Positions 1-5,580 of a DNA stretch of 5,580 bases are shown here, one piece after another. The stretch is from contig DAOVUK010000256.1 in the NCBI GenBank assembly GCA_030632625.1, forward strand, positions 1-5,580, given 5' to 3'. Source of the stretch: Gammaproteobacteria bacterium. GTDB taxonomy: Bacteria; Pseudomonadota; Gammaproteobacteria; GRL18. The notes under the pieces are model-generated. The model was not told the origin of the DNA. It saw only the letters and a list, made by a program, of their open reading frames with translations, and did not search any database. Numbering within the stretch: position 1 is the stretch's first letter; the number at the start of each line of letters is the position of its first letter. The position numbers were made by a program, and so were the translations under genes.

Positions 1-1
1 C

Positions 2-514
2 AAGAATCATTTTACTAATAATCTCATCGCCTTTAATGGCATTGGTATCCGCTTTTTAGCCAACTGGAAAGATAATATCTTCAAAAATAATCATTTTAAA
101 GCCAATATTACTCAGATTCTGGTCATGGGCGGCAAGACGGCCAATCGAAATGAATGGCTGGGTAATTATTGGGATAATTATGAAGGTTTTGATCTGGACC
201 ATGACGGCATAGGGGATACACCACACGATATTTATGCCTATTCTGATCGCATCTGGCAGGATGTCCCCGGTGCTCAATTCTTTAAAGGTTCAGCCATGCT
301 CGAACTCATTGATTTTCTTGAACGTCTGGCACCGTTTAGTGAACCTGATTTGCTTTTACGGGATAAATCTCCGCTTATGGATGTTAACCTTGATACCATC
401 ACAATTAAAGAAAATATAAAAGCAGAATTAACTCCACAATCCGGTCCTGAAACTCTACCGGGTTTCAAACCAGAAAATGAATTAGAACGACGATTAAAAG
501 GCTATCTACAATGA
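2..514 (+). CDS. nosD: NosD, periplasmic copper-site maturation protein (C-terminal part)
   Basis: The frame is open from the left edge, so the 5' part is missing; 170 codons are visible before TGA. NosD is a periplasmic parallel beta-helix (CASH/PbH1) protein that works with the NosFY ABC transporter to assemble the NosZ copper-sulfide centre. The first ~42 visible residues are Asn-rich repeat rungs (NNLIAFNGIGIRF, KDNIFKNNHFKAN), as in a beta-helix. They are followed by the NosD hallmark GNYWDNYEGFDLDHDGIGD, then DIYAYSDRIWQD, GAQFFKGSAMLELIDFLERL and APFSEPDLLLRD. I recognise this order as the conserved C-terminus of NosD. A less conserved tail of about 45 residues ends LERRLKGYLQ. The internal ATG at 125 is not a start because homology extends upstream of it. 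The stop overlaps the nosG start by 4 nt (ATGA). Confidence 0.95.
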   Translation, partial: KNHFTNNLIAFNGIGIRFLANWKDNIFKNNHFKANITQILVMGGKTANRNEWLGNYWDNYEGFDLDHDGIGDTPHDIYAYSDRIWQDVPGAQFFKGSAMLELIDFLERLAPFSEPDLLLRDKSPLMDVNLDTITIKENIKAELTPQSGPETLPGFKPENELERRLKGYLQ

Positions 515-1446
515 CAGATTCCGCCATAGATTCTAAAAAAGACTCATCCGTTCCCGTCCCTGCCTCTAAGACAGCAAAAACCAAAGGTACTATTATTACC
601 CGGGGGCCAGGAAAAAGAGCTCAGGAAGCCAGACGACAGTTCCTTCGCTCAGTGGCTTTGACCGTAGGAGTAACCAGTATTTCATTACTTGGTTTTATCC
701 CAATTCCTGCTGATGCCAAACGACCCAGATTGCGCCCGCCTGGCGCCTTAAGTGAGGAAGACTATCTTTCTTCGTGCATTAAATGTGGCCAATGTGTGCA
801 GGTTTGTCCGGTTGATGCGGTAAAACTGGATGATCTGGGTACCGGTTTTGGTCTTGGTGCTGCCTATATTGATGCTCGAGAACAAGCCTGTGACTTCTCC
901 TGTGATGGTTTGCAATGTGTACTGGCTTGCCCAACTGGTTCATTAACACATACACTGGACTATACCCATGACACCCGTATGGGCTTTGCTGTTTTCGATA
1001 AACCTAAACTTTGTCTGGCCGTGGCGGGCAAGGGGTTTAAAGGTCAGGCAAGGGGACCGGACTATGAAGGTTTATTACGCTATGAAGAAATTGACCGCTG
1101 GAACCCCATTCCATTAAAAGACTATCCCTATGATGTGGAAATCTGTGATTTGTGTGTTCAGGCCTGTCCTATTGAACAGCGTTATAATCAATGTCAGGCA
1201 GGTAATCCGCCCTCAGGTGATGATAACCAATGCCCGCCTCAGCGTGCTATCGGCCTGGAATTAATTGAAGAAAAAAATGGTGTTAAACACATGAAACCGG
1301 TTGTTTATGACGGTTGTGTGGGTTGTGGTGTGTGTGAAATGATTTGTCCCACAGAGCAGGCGTCTATTATCGTTGACTATAATATTTTGACTAAAATACC
1401 TCTGAGTGAGCAGTATATGACAAAAAGCAAAAGGGGACACTCATGA
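511..1446 (+). CDS. nosG: NosG, NapG-like Tat-exported polyferredoxin
   Basis: A 311-residue periplasmic iron-sulfur protein of the NapG/NosG family. It is thought to pair with NosH to move electrons from quinol toward the N2O reductase. Residues 1-40 are a long polar n-region, followed by the twin-arginine motif ARRQFLRS (R41, R42). A hydrophobic stretch lies at about 48-65, with a plausible cleavage site after ADA (67-69), so export in folded form by Tat is expected. Four [4Fe-4S] ligand groups follow: C89/C92/C95/C99 (CIKCGQCVQVCP); C127/C131/C136/C140, an atypical C-x3-C-x4-C-x3-CP; C212/C215/C219/C228, with C241 nearby; and C269/C272/C275/C279. The ATG start is supported by AAGG at 498-501, 9 nt upstream, and by the ATGA overlap with nosD. 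The stop overlaps nosH in the same way. A napG of periplasmic nitrate reductase is the alternative, but the nosD/nosF neighbours argue for NosG. Confidence 0.92.
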   Translation: MTDSAIDSKKDSSVPVPASKTAKTKGTIITRGPGKRAQEARRQFLRSVALTVGVTSISLLGFIPIPADAKRPRLRPPGALSEEDYLSSCIKCGQCVQVCPVDAVKLDDLGTGFGLGAAYIDAREQACDFSCDGLQCVLACPTGSLTHTLDYTHDTRMGFAVFDKPKLCLAVAGKGFKGQARGPDYEGLLRYEEIDRWNPIPLKDYPYDVEICDLCVQACPIEQRYNQCQAGNPPSGDDNQCPPQRAIGLELIEEKNGVKHMKPVVYDGCVGCGVCEMICPTEQASIIVDYNILTKIPLSEQYMTKSKRGHS

Positions 1447-2516
1447 ACAGAGCATTAGAGTCTATTGCACAATTATTTGGCAAAGCATCTCATAAACTGA
1501 AAAAAGATGAGATTTCACCTGCGGCTCAAAAAATATACTTCTATAAGAAAGGCATAAAAGTCACCAAGGCTGAGATTGAAGCCTTGCATGATGAGCATCA
1601 TAAAAACGCCAAAAACAAATGGCGCAAACGCCGCTGGTTAACCCTGATGGCAGTGAATCTGTTATTTGTTGTTTCATTTTCACTGGATATCCAATTACTG
1701 GAAGGCTCGTTAACAGCCTCTCGTTTTATGGGCTTTCACATGGCTGATTTAAATTCTGCCCTGCAGGTCATGCTAGCCTATAAGGCGGTTCTGATTAATC
1801 TGCTGATTGGTGTTGTCACCATTTTTATTGCCTGGTTTCTTCTTGGCGGACGTACTTTTTGTTCCTGGGCCTGCCCCTATCATCTATTAGCAGAGTGGGC
1901 TGAGTCACTACACCTGTGGCTGGCAAAACGCGGCCTGGCTAAAAACTATACCTTTCATCGTGGTGTCCGAACGGTTTTTTATGTGATTTTTGCTCTGCTT
2001 GCTATAGTCACAGGCTATACAGTGTTTGAGTTTATTTCACCAACCGGTATTTTGAGCCGGGCGCTTATTTATGGTCCGACACTGGCGCTTATCTGGGTGG
2101 CTTTTTTACTCTTATTCGAAATTTTTCTTTCACGTCGTGCCTGGTGCCGCTATGTGTGTCCTATTGGTATTACCTACGGTATTGTCGGTGTTTTTTCACC
2201 GCTTAGAGTCACTTATGACTTAACCGATTGTAAACATGAGGGTGACTGCCGGGCTGTCTGCCTGGTGCCCCATGTGCTGGATCTGACCATTAAAAACCGT
2301 AGTACGGATGTTGAAGTTGGAATTGGTGCCGACTGTACCCGTTGTGGTTTATGTGTGGATGCCTGTCCCACTAATTCTTTAAATTTTGAATTTAAAGGTC
2401 TGACCCGTAAGCCTAAAAAAGAAGAGCTGCCATTGATGCCTGATAGCAATGAGTCTTTAGTTAACAGTGAGCCTTCAGCGAATAAACAGTCATCATCGGA
2501 ACAACAAAATAAATGA
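1443..2516 (+). CDS. nosH: NosH, NapH-like membrane quinol-oxidising ferredoxin
   Basis: A 357-residue inner-membrane protein of the NapH/NosH (4Fe-4S membrane ferredoxin) family, the probable quinol-side partner of NosG. A charged cytoplasmic N-terminus of about 63 residues precedes hydrophobic segments at roughly 65-82, 113-135, 176-197 and 208-229, plus a weaker one near 241-251. The two family CxxxCP motifs are present: C140SWACP (C140, C144) after the second membrane segment and C235RYVCP (C235, C239) after the fourth. The C-terminal cytoplasmic domain has C263/C269/C273 (CKHEGDCRAVCLVP) and a classic C298/C301/C304/C308 cluster (CTRCGLCVDACP). It ends in a polar Ser/Glu/Gln-rich tail. 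AAGGGG at 1431-1436 lies 6 nt before the ATG, a strong ribosome site. The gene overlaps nosG and nosF by 4 nt each. No cytochrome genes (nosC1/C2) lie between nosG and nosH, unlike in the Wolinella-type cluster. Confidence 0.92.
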   Translation: MNRALESIAQLFGKASHKLKKDEISPAAQKIYFYKKGIKVTKAEIEALHDEHHKNAKNKWRKRRWLTLMAVNLLFVVSFSLDIQLLEGSLTASRFMGFHMADLNSALQVMLAYKAVLINLLIGVVTIFIAWFLLGGRTFCSWACPYHLLAEWAESLHLWLAKRGLAKNYTFHRGVRTVFYVIFALLAIVTGYTVFEFISPTGILSRALIYGPTLALIWVAFLLLFEIFLSRRAWCRYVCPIGITYGIVGVFSPLRVTYDLTDCKHEGDCRAVCLVPHVLDLTIKNRSTDVEVGIGADCTRCGLCVDACPTNSLNFEFKGLTRKPKKEELPLMPDSNESLVNSEPSANKQSSSEQQNK

Positions 2517-3370
2517 TTAAGTTTGATAATGTAAAAAAGACCTTTCGACGTACTGAAGTGCTCAAAGGCTTGAATCTGGATATAAAAAAGGGTGATCGAA
2601 TTGCTCTGGTGGGTTCAAATGGTGCTGGTAAAACCACCATGATCCGCTGTCTTCTGGGAGAATATACCTGTGAAGGCCTGGTTCTGGTCAATGGTAAAAA
2701 CCCCCGTGAAGAACGTACACTGGTTCTAAAAGACATTGGCTTTGTACCTCAGCTGCCGCCGCCGTTGAAAATGCCTGTGGGACAGCTGATTGAGTTTTCA
2801 GCCAGTCTTTGTGATGCCGATCCCGGAGAAATGATTTCAGTCCTGGAACGTTTAGGCCTGAATTTTGATGAATTAAAATCACGTCCATTTGTTAAGCTTT
2901 CCGGTGGTCAGAAGCAAAAAATACTGATCAGCATTGCCCTGGGTCGGGAAGCAAAAATTCTAATCCTCGATGAACCTGCTGCTAATCTTGATCCTGAGGC
3001 GCGTCATATATTCTTTCAACTGCTTGCCGAGAAAAAAGATGAAGCTGTTATGCTGATTTCCAGCCACCGCCTGGATGAAGTGGCAGCTCTGGTTAACCGG
3101 GTGATTGAAATGGATCAGGGAATTGTCGTTCTGGATGATCGCGTTGAAGATGAAATTGATCTGAATAGTGTGCTTAAAAGCGAAATTAAAATTAAACGTG
3201 TTGATGATGCCTTTGCCAAAGCCATTAAAGCATGGAATTTTGAATCTGAGAACGGTACTGACTGGCAAGGTCAGGTCGCAGGACCGGATCGTCTGCGTTT
3301 TCTTGGTGTTTTATCACGCTATGCGGCGATATTGCAGGATATTCATATGGAAGAGAAAACAAGTGATTAG
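2513..3370 (+). CDS. nosF: NosF, ABC transporter ATPase for copper-site assembly
   Basis: A 285-residue cytoplasmic ATPase that pairs with the permease NosY and powers the NosDFY machine needed to build the NosZ copper centre. All ABC landmarks are intact: Walker A GSNGAGKTT starting at G34 (K40), Q-loop Q80 in GFVPQ, signature LSGGQ at 129-133, Walker B ILILDEP (D153, E154), D-loop NLD and H-loop H185 in SSHRLDEV. A domain of about 75 residues follows the ATPase core, as is usual for NosF. The start overlaps the nosH stop (ATGA). The upstream ribosome site is weak (GGA at 2498-2500, 12 nt away), so re-initiation after nosH is likely. The last 8 nt overlap the nosL start. The fold is certain; the NosF assignment rests on its neighbours and length. 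Confidence 0.94.
   Translation: MIKFDNVKKTFRRTEVLKGLNLDIKKGDRIALVGSNGAGKTTMIRCLLGEYTCEGLVLVNGKNPREERTLVLKDIGFVPQLPPPLKMPVGQLIEFSASLCDADPGEMISVLERLGLNFDELKSRPFVKLSGGQKQKILISIALGREAKILILDEPAANLDPEARHIFFQLLAEKKDEAVMLISSHRLDEVAALVNRVIEMDQGIVVLDDRVEDEIDLNSVLKSEIKIKRVDDAFAKAIKAWNFESENGTDWQGQVAGPDRLRFLGVLSRYAAILQDIHMEEKTSD
3349..3355 (+). promoter_or_regulatory. Ribosome binding site fixing the nosL GTG start
   Basis: GGAAGAG lies 7 nt upstream of the GTG at 3363, inside the 3' end of nosF. It supports GTG 3363 over the in-frame ATG at 3381, which would leave an N-terminus with no positive charge before the hydrophobic core of the lipoprotein signal. Confidence 0.7.
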
Positions 3371-3836
3371 ATGGTTATTCATGTTGTTGTTTTTGACTTC
3401 AATGACTCTATCCTTATCTGGTTGTGGTGAAGAGCAAACCGGTGCGGCTGAGGTAAAATGGGACAGAGATGTCTGTGAACGCTGTCAAATGATGCTCAGT
3501 GATCGTGATTTTTCTGCTCAGGTTCGCATGTTTCCCGAAGGTAAACGTTCAAGAGTTTACAAATTTGATGATCTGGGTTGTGCGGTGCTTTGGCTGGCGA
3601 GCAAAGAATTTAAAAATGATCCAAAAACCCAAATATGGGTGAATGATTATAAAACAAAAACGTGGATTGATGCTAAGTCTGCCTGGTATGTTAAAGACTT
3701 AACCTCACCAATGAATTATGGACTGGGTGCACAAACTGAAAAGGTTGATGGTGCTTTAAACTATGAACAGGCAGTTATACACATCAATGAAGTGGAAGAA
3801 AAATTTAATATCCACGGCGGCAATCTGGATCATTAA
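3363..3836 (+). CDS. nosL: NosL, outer-face copper(I) lipoprotein chaperone
   Basis: A 157-residue NosL-family lipoprotein that binds Cu(I) and donates it for maturation of NosZ. With the GTG start, the N-terminus is MIRWLF followed by a hydrophobic stretch and the lipobox LSGC (18-21), so C21 should be lipidated after signal peptidase II cleavage. The metal motif sits at C38-E-R-C41-Q-M43-M44. NosL proteins typically show CxxCGM here, so Gln replaces the usual Gly while both Cys and the Met are kept. Further family features are YKFDD (66-70), the WVNDY stretch (92-96), WIDAKSAWYV (101-110), SPMNYGLGA (115-123) and a C-terminal amphipathic end. The frame stays open upstream to 3168, but that part lies inside nosF and is not real. 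The gene sits between nosF and nosY, whereas in the Pseudomonas and Wolinella clusters nosL follows nosY. Confidence 0.9.
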   Translation: MIRWLFMLLFLTSMTLSLSGCGEEQTGAAEVKWDRDVCERCQMMLSDRDFSAQVRMFPEGKRSRVYKFDDLGCAVLWLASKEFKNDPKTQIWVNDYKTKTWIDAKSAWYVKDLTSPMNYGLGAQTEKVDGALNYEQAVIHINEVEEKFNIHGGNLDH

Positions 3837-3847
3837 GGATACAAATT

Positions 3848-3875
3848 GTAGAGACGTTGCATGCAACGTCTCCAC
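3848..3875. repeat. 22-nt perfect palindrome in the nosL-nosY gap
   Basis: Positions 3851-3872 form a perfect inverted repeat with half-site GAGACGTTGCA, centred on GCATGC with no loop. Two more pairs (3848/3875 and 3849/3874) extend it to 28 nt with one mismatch (3850/3873). It lies in the only substantial gap of the D-to-Y gene run. From memory, GTAGAGACGTTGCA-type palindromes occur as abundant dispersed repeats in some genomes, notably cyanobacteria, so a mobile REP/MITE-like insertion is my leading reading. It could also form an RNA hairpin. Five T residues (3881-3885) follow about 8 nt after the perfect stem, which is too far for a confident intrinsic terminator. Confidence 0.8.
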
Positions 3876-3915
3876 GGATATTTTTAAAGAAAGCACGTAT
3901 ATAAAGAGAATTTAA

Positions 3916-4743
3916 ATGAAACATTTATGGTTAACTGCCTGGGCAGATATTATCGAATCACTCAGAGCAAAATGGTTTATTGTTTACACCAGCGTTTTTG
4001 GCGGCATTGTTGTGCTGTTATTTGTTTTTGGTATTACAGAAAGTCGTATTATGGGCTTTACCGGATTGACTCGTTTGTTAATTACCTATATCCAGCTGAC
4101 CATTGCGATCTTGCCGGTATTTGTGTTGATTACTACAGTTCGTTCAGTCGCAGGGGACAGAGAAGCCGGTGTTTTTGAATATTTACTTTCTTTGCCTATC
4201 TCCTTAGCTTCCTGGTTCTGGGGGCGTTTCCTGGGACGTTTTATTGTTGTTTTTCTGCCGGTTTTTCTGGCCATGGTTGGCGCTGTTATCTGGGCAGCAA
4301 TCAAGGGCGCAGACATTCCCTGGGGACTGTTTTTAAGTTATACCGGCCTGCTGCTCGCTGTCGCCTGGTGTTTTCTGGGTATTGGTATGTTGATTTCAAG
4401 TATAGCCAGAAGTTCAGATATTGCTCAGGGGCTGGCTTTTATGGTCTGGCTGACTTTTCTGCTCTTTCTGGACCTGATTTTATTAGGTATCATGATCAGA
4501 GAAGGGCTGCCTTCAGAAACTGCAGTTGCACTGTCTCTTATTAACCCTTTACAGGTGTTTCGTACCGCTGCCATGGTGTTGTTTGATCCGCAGCTGGTTA
4601 TCCTGGGACCTTCAGCCTATGTCATTCTGGATAATTTTACAGAAACCGGTTATATAATCTGGGCTATCGTTTATCCGGTTTCATTAGGCTCTCTTTGTGC
4701 TTATGCCGGCTATTATCTCTTCAAAAAGGGTGATTTACCTTAA
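3916..4743 (+). CDS. nosY: NosY, ABC-2 type permease of the NosDFY system
   Basis: A 275-residue inner-membrane permease that partners NosF. Hydrophobic segments at about 20-40, 55-76, 106-128, 137-162, 172-193 and 248-268 give the six-helix ABC-2 topology. The cytoplasmic stretch SVAGDREAGVFEYLLSLPIS (77-96) is the usual coupling region that contacts the ATPase. NPLQVFRTAAM (210-220) before the last periplasmic loop is characteristic of NosY. The ATG is preceded by AGAGA at 3905-3909, 6 nt upstream. Unlike its upstream neighbours it does not overlap the previous gene: a 79-nt gap with a palindrome separates it from nosL. The substrate of NosFY is not visible from sequence; family work points to a sulfur species for the copper-sulfide cluster. 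Confidence 0.93.
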   Translation: MKHLWLTAWADIIESLRAKWFIVYTSVFGGIVVLLFVFGITESRIMGFTGLTRLLITYIQLTIAILPVFVLITTVRSVAGDREAGVFEYLLSLPISLASWFWGRFLGRFIVVFLPVFLAMVGAVIWAAIKGADIPWGLFLSYTGLLLAVAWCFLGIGMLISSIARSSDIAQGLAFMVWLTFLLFLDLILLGIMIREGLPSETAVALSLINPLQVFRTAAMVLFDPQLVILGPSAYVILDNFTETGYIIWAIVYPVSLGSLCAYAGYYLFKKGDLP

Positions 4744-4793
4744 CTCTTTATTTAACTGTCGTTTCAAAAAGATTTATTTATCCTGTTTAGGCT

Positions 4794-4797
4794 GAGG
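4794..4797 (+). promoter_or_regulatory. Ribosome binding site deciding the cytochrome c start
   Basis: GAGG lies 7 nt before GTG 4805 but only 1 nt before the in-frame TTG at 4799. The spacing favours GTG 4805 as the start. The rest of the 4744-4798 gap shows no clear promoter, hairpin or FNR-type box. Confidence 0.6.
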
Positions 4798-4804
4798 TTT
4801 GTTC

Positions 4805-5464
4805 GTGTTTAAAGTATTTGTTGTTATATTTTTCTCAGTGTTTTTAACCCTGTCTTATGCTATGGAAAGTGATGCTGAGCAAAGTGATGCTGAGCAAAGT
4901 GATGCGGCGGTTGTAGTGATAGATCTGGCTCTCGGCGAAGAAATCAATGAACTTTGTGCCGGTTGCCATGGTGAATATGGCGAGGGTGGAAAACAGGGTG
5001 AGTACCCCCGCTTAGCCGGTTTGCCTGCTGCTTATATTGAGCAGCAAATCCAGTTATTTAAAGATGAAAAACGTAAAAATATGCCCATGCGCCCGTATAC
5101 TAATGAACGTGAATTACCGGTGGAAGATGTGCCTTCTTTTTCCGCTTATCTGGCTCAGATTAAATTACTCACTAAAATCCCTGAGTTTGATGATAATGCG
5201 ACGGCTTATGAAAAACTATTAATTGCCAAAAAAGTATTTAACATTCCCAAAGTAGAAGGGGATCTTGAACTGGGTGAAGAGCTTTATATCGACGATTGCC
5301 AGCTCTGTCATGGTAAGCATGGCTGGGGCAAAGAAGATTCAGACACGCCGCCTCTTGCCGGACAATATACCGAATATATGACGAGACAAATTAACGATTT
5401 TGCCAATGGTGTCCGCTGGCATGAATATGCCGAAGAATTATTTTCAGAAATGGAGCCTGAATAA
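4805..5464 (+). CDS. Diheme c-type cytochrome (c4/c553-like), 3' end apparently truncated
   Basis: A 219-residue exported cytochrome with two class I heme domains, a plausible electron carrier between NosGH and NosZ; that role is inferred from position. The Sec signal is MFKVFVVIFFSVFLTLSYA with likely cleavage after A19. A Ser/Asp/Ala/Glu/Gln linker encoded by a tandem repeat follows (about 21-34). Domain 1 has heme site C51AGCH55, PRLAG (68-72) and Met candidates M93 and M95 in NMPMRPY. Domain 2 has C165QLCH169 and PPLAGQY (182-188). At the position matching the domain 1 Met it reads RWHEYAEE, with H206 as a possible ligand. The frame stops at TAA 5462-5464, but the same frame continues with a typical C-terminal helix to TAG 5504-5506, so the gene appears to have lost its last 14 codons. 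It is not nosC1/C2 by size, so no symbol is given. Confidence 0.88.
   Translation: MFKVFVVIFFSVFLTLSYAMESDAEQSDAEQSDAAVVVIDLALGEEINELCAGCHGEYGEGGKQGEYPRLAGLPAAYIEQQIQLFKDEKRKNMPMRPYTNERELPVEDVPSFSAYLAQIKLLTKIPEFDDNATAYEKLLIAKKVFNIPKVEGDLELGEELYIDDCQLCHGKHGWGKEDSDTPPLAGQYTEYMTRQINDFANGVRWHEYAEELFSEMEPE
4866..4905 (+). repeat. 15-nt in-frame tandem repeat, about 2.7 copies
   Basis: The unit AAAGTGATGCTGAGC occurs at 4866-4880 and 4881-4895, then 10 nt of a third copy at 4896-4905. The copies are identical. Being a multiple of three, the repeat encodes ESDAEQSDAEQSDA and lengthens the acidic linker just after the signal peptide cleavage site without shifting the frame. Copy number is likely to vary between strains by slippage. 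Confidence 0.9.
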
Positions 5465-5506
5465 CTGCAGGCCATTATGGCTTATTTATCCATTATGGAT
5501 GATTAG
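5462..5506 (+). other. In-frame coding remnant after the cytochrome stop codon
   Basis: After TAA (5462-5464) the cytochrome frame reads LQAIMAYLSIMDD and then TAG (5504-5506). With the residues before the stop this makes MEPE-x-LQAIMAYLSIMDD, the expected last helix of a class I cytochrome c domain (pattern MxPEx[IL]xAIxAYLS). A single C-to-T change turning CAA (Gln) into TAA would explain it. Full length would be 233 residues. A 9-nt direct repeat, CCATTATGG, lies within this tail at 5472-5480 and 5490-5498. Confidence 0.7.
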
Positions 5507-5580
5507 CAGCCCGTGCTTCTTCAATCGACCGGGGTACAAACTCTCCTTTACACTGTTTATCAATAACTGTCATTGCCAGG
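5493..5580 (-). CDS. C-terminal end of an unidentified protein, partial
   Basis: On the - strand one frame is open from the right edge to a TAA (complement of 5493-5495). It gives 28 residues including MTVIDKQCKGEFVPRSIEEA and ending RAANHP. The composition is protein-like, with an amphipathic, charged end, and the other two - frames hit stops within 10 nt of the edge. I do not recognise the family. If real, it converges on the cytochrome gene, and its stop overlaps the lost cytochrome tail by 14 nt. No intrinsic terminator is visible between the two genes. The + strand has no ORF of note in this last stretch. The short length keeps confidence low. Confidence 0.4.
   Translation of the reverse strand, partial: LAMTVIDKQCKGEFVPRSIEEARAANHP

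Noticed and set aside
125..127. ATG 125 as a separate gene start
   Set aside because: The frame is open to the left edge, and the upstream residues form beta-helix rungs typical of NosD, so this is an internal Met.
511..2516. napG/napH of periplasmic nitrate reductase
   Set aside because: The protein families are closely related, but the genes are embedded by overlaps between nosD and nosF/nosL, which points to the nos versions.
2461..2736. Antisense open frame across the nosH/nosF junction
   Set aside because: It covers the nosF Walker A region and the nosH tail on the opposite strand and shows no recognisable domain.
3168..3362. Upstream extension of the nosL frame starting at ATG 3168
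   Set aside because: It lies wholly inside nosF, whose ATPase frame is conserved. The lipoprotein signal and good ribosome site fix the start at GTG 3363.
3848..3885. Intrinsic terminator after nosL
   Set aside because: The palindrome has no loop, and the T run starts about 8 nt after the perfect stem. A terminator here would also cut nosY off from the operon, and no clear promoter for nosY is visible.
3886..3910. Possible -10 box (TATAAA) upstream of nosY
   Set aside because: AT-rich sequence with no matching -35 element at proper spacing; not enough to call a promoter.
4086..4316. Antisense open frame within nosY
   Set aside because: It lies opposite a clear membrane-protein gene, and its Arg/Lys/Thr-rich product with no recognisable motif is what the complement of that frame would give.
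4799..4804. TTG 4799 as the cytochrome start
   Set aside because: The GAGG ribosome site would be only 1 nt away. GTG 4805 has 7-nt spacing and gives a normal signal peptide.

Overview
The window is the distal part of a nos (nitrous oxide reductase maturation and electron-supply) gene cluster, read left to right on the + strand. It runs: 3' end of nosD, then nosG (NapG-like ferredoxin), nosH (NapH-like membrane ferredoxin), nosF (ABC ATPase), nosL (copper lipoprotein), nosY (ABC-2 permease) and a diheme cytochrome c. A short open frame on the - strand enters from the right edge and converges on the cytochrome gene. The structural gene nosZ, and any nosR, nosB or nosX, are not in the window; the cluster presumably continues to the left.

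The host is most likely a denitrifying or N2O-respiring Gram-negative bacterium. Evidence is a Tat signal on NosG, a lipobox on NosL, a Sec-exported cytochrome c and modest AT-richness. A gamma- or betaproteobacterium, perhaps a sulfur oxidiser, is my best guess, but this is inference and cannot be fixed from the window. NosG/NosH in place of a visible NosR resembles the NosB-D-G-H type (clade II) clusters more than the Pseudomonas nosRZDFYLX type.

The junctions nosD/nosG, nosG/nosH and nosH/nosF are all 4-nt ATGA overlaps, and nosF/nosL overlap by 8 nt, so these five genes look translationally coupled. The chain breaks after nosL: a 79-nt gap holds a 22-nt perfect palindrome that looks like a dispersed repeat, and nosY follows. 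The cytochrome gene follows nosY after about 60 nt.

Proposed working order, from family knowledge: NosH (membrane) and NosG (periplasmic face) take electrons from quinol. One or more cytochromes c, possibly the diheme protein here, pass them to NosZ. NosD, NosF and NosY form the ABC-type machinery that supports assembly of the NosZ copper-sulfide site, and NosL delivers Cu(I).

The most notable sequence anomaly is in the cytochrome gene. An in-frame TAA at 5462-5464 is followed by 13 sense codons encoding a typical cytochrome c C-terminal helix before a second stop, suggesting a recent nonsense change or a sequence error. I see no evidence for a wholly new system; the oddities are a variant of a known one.
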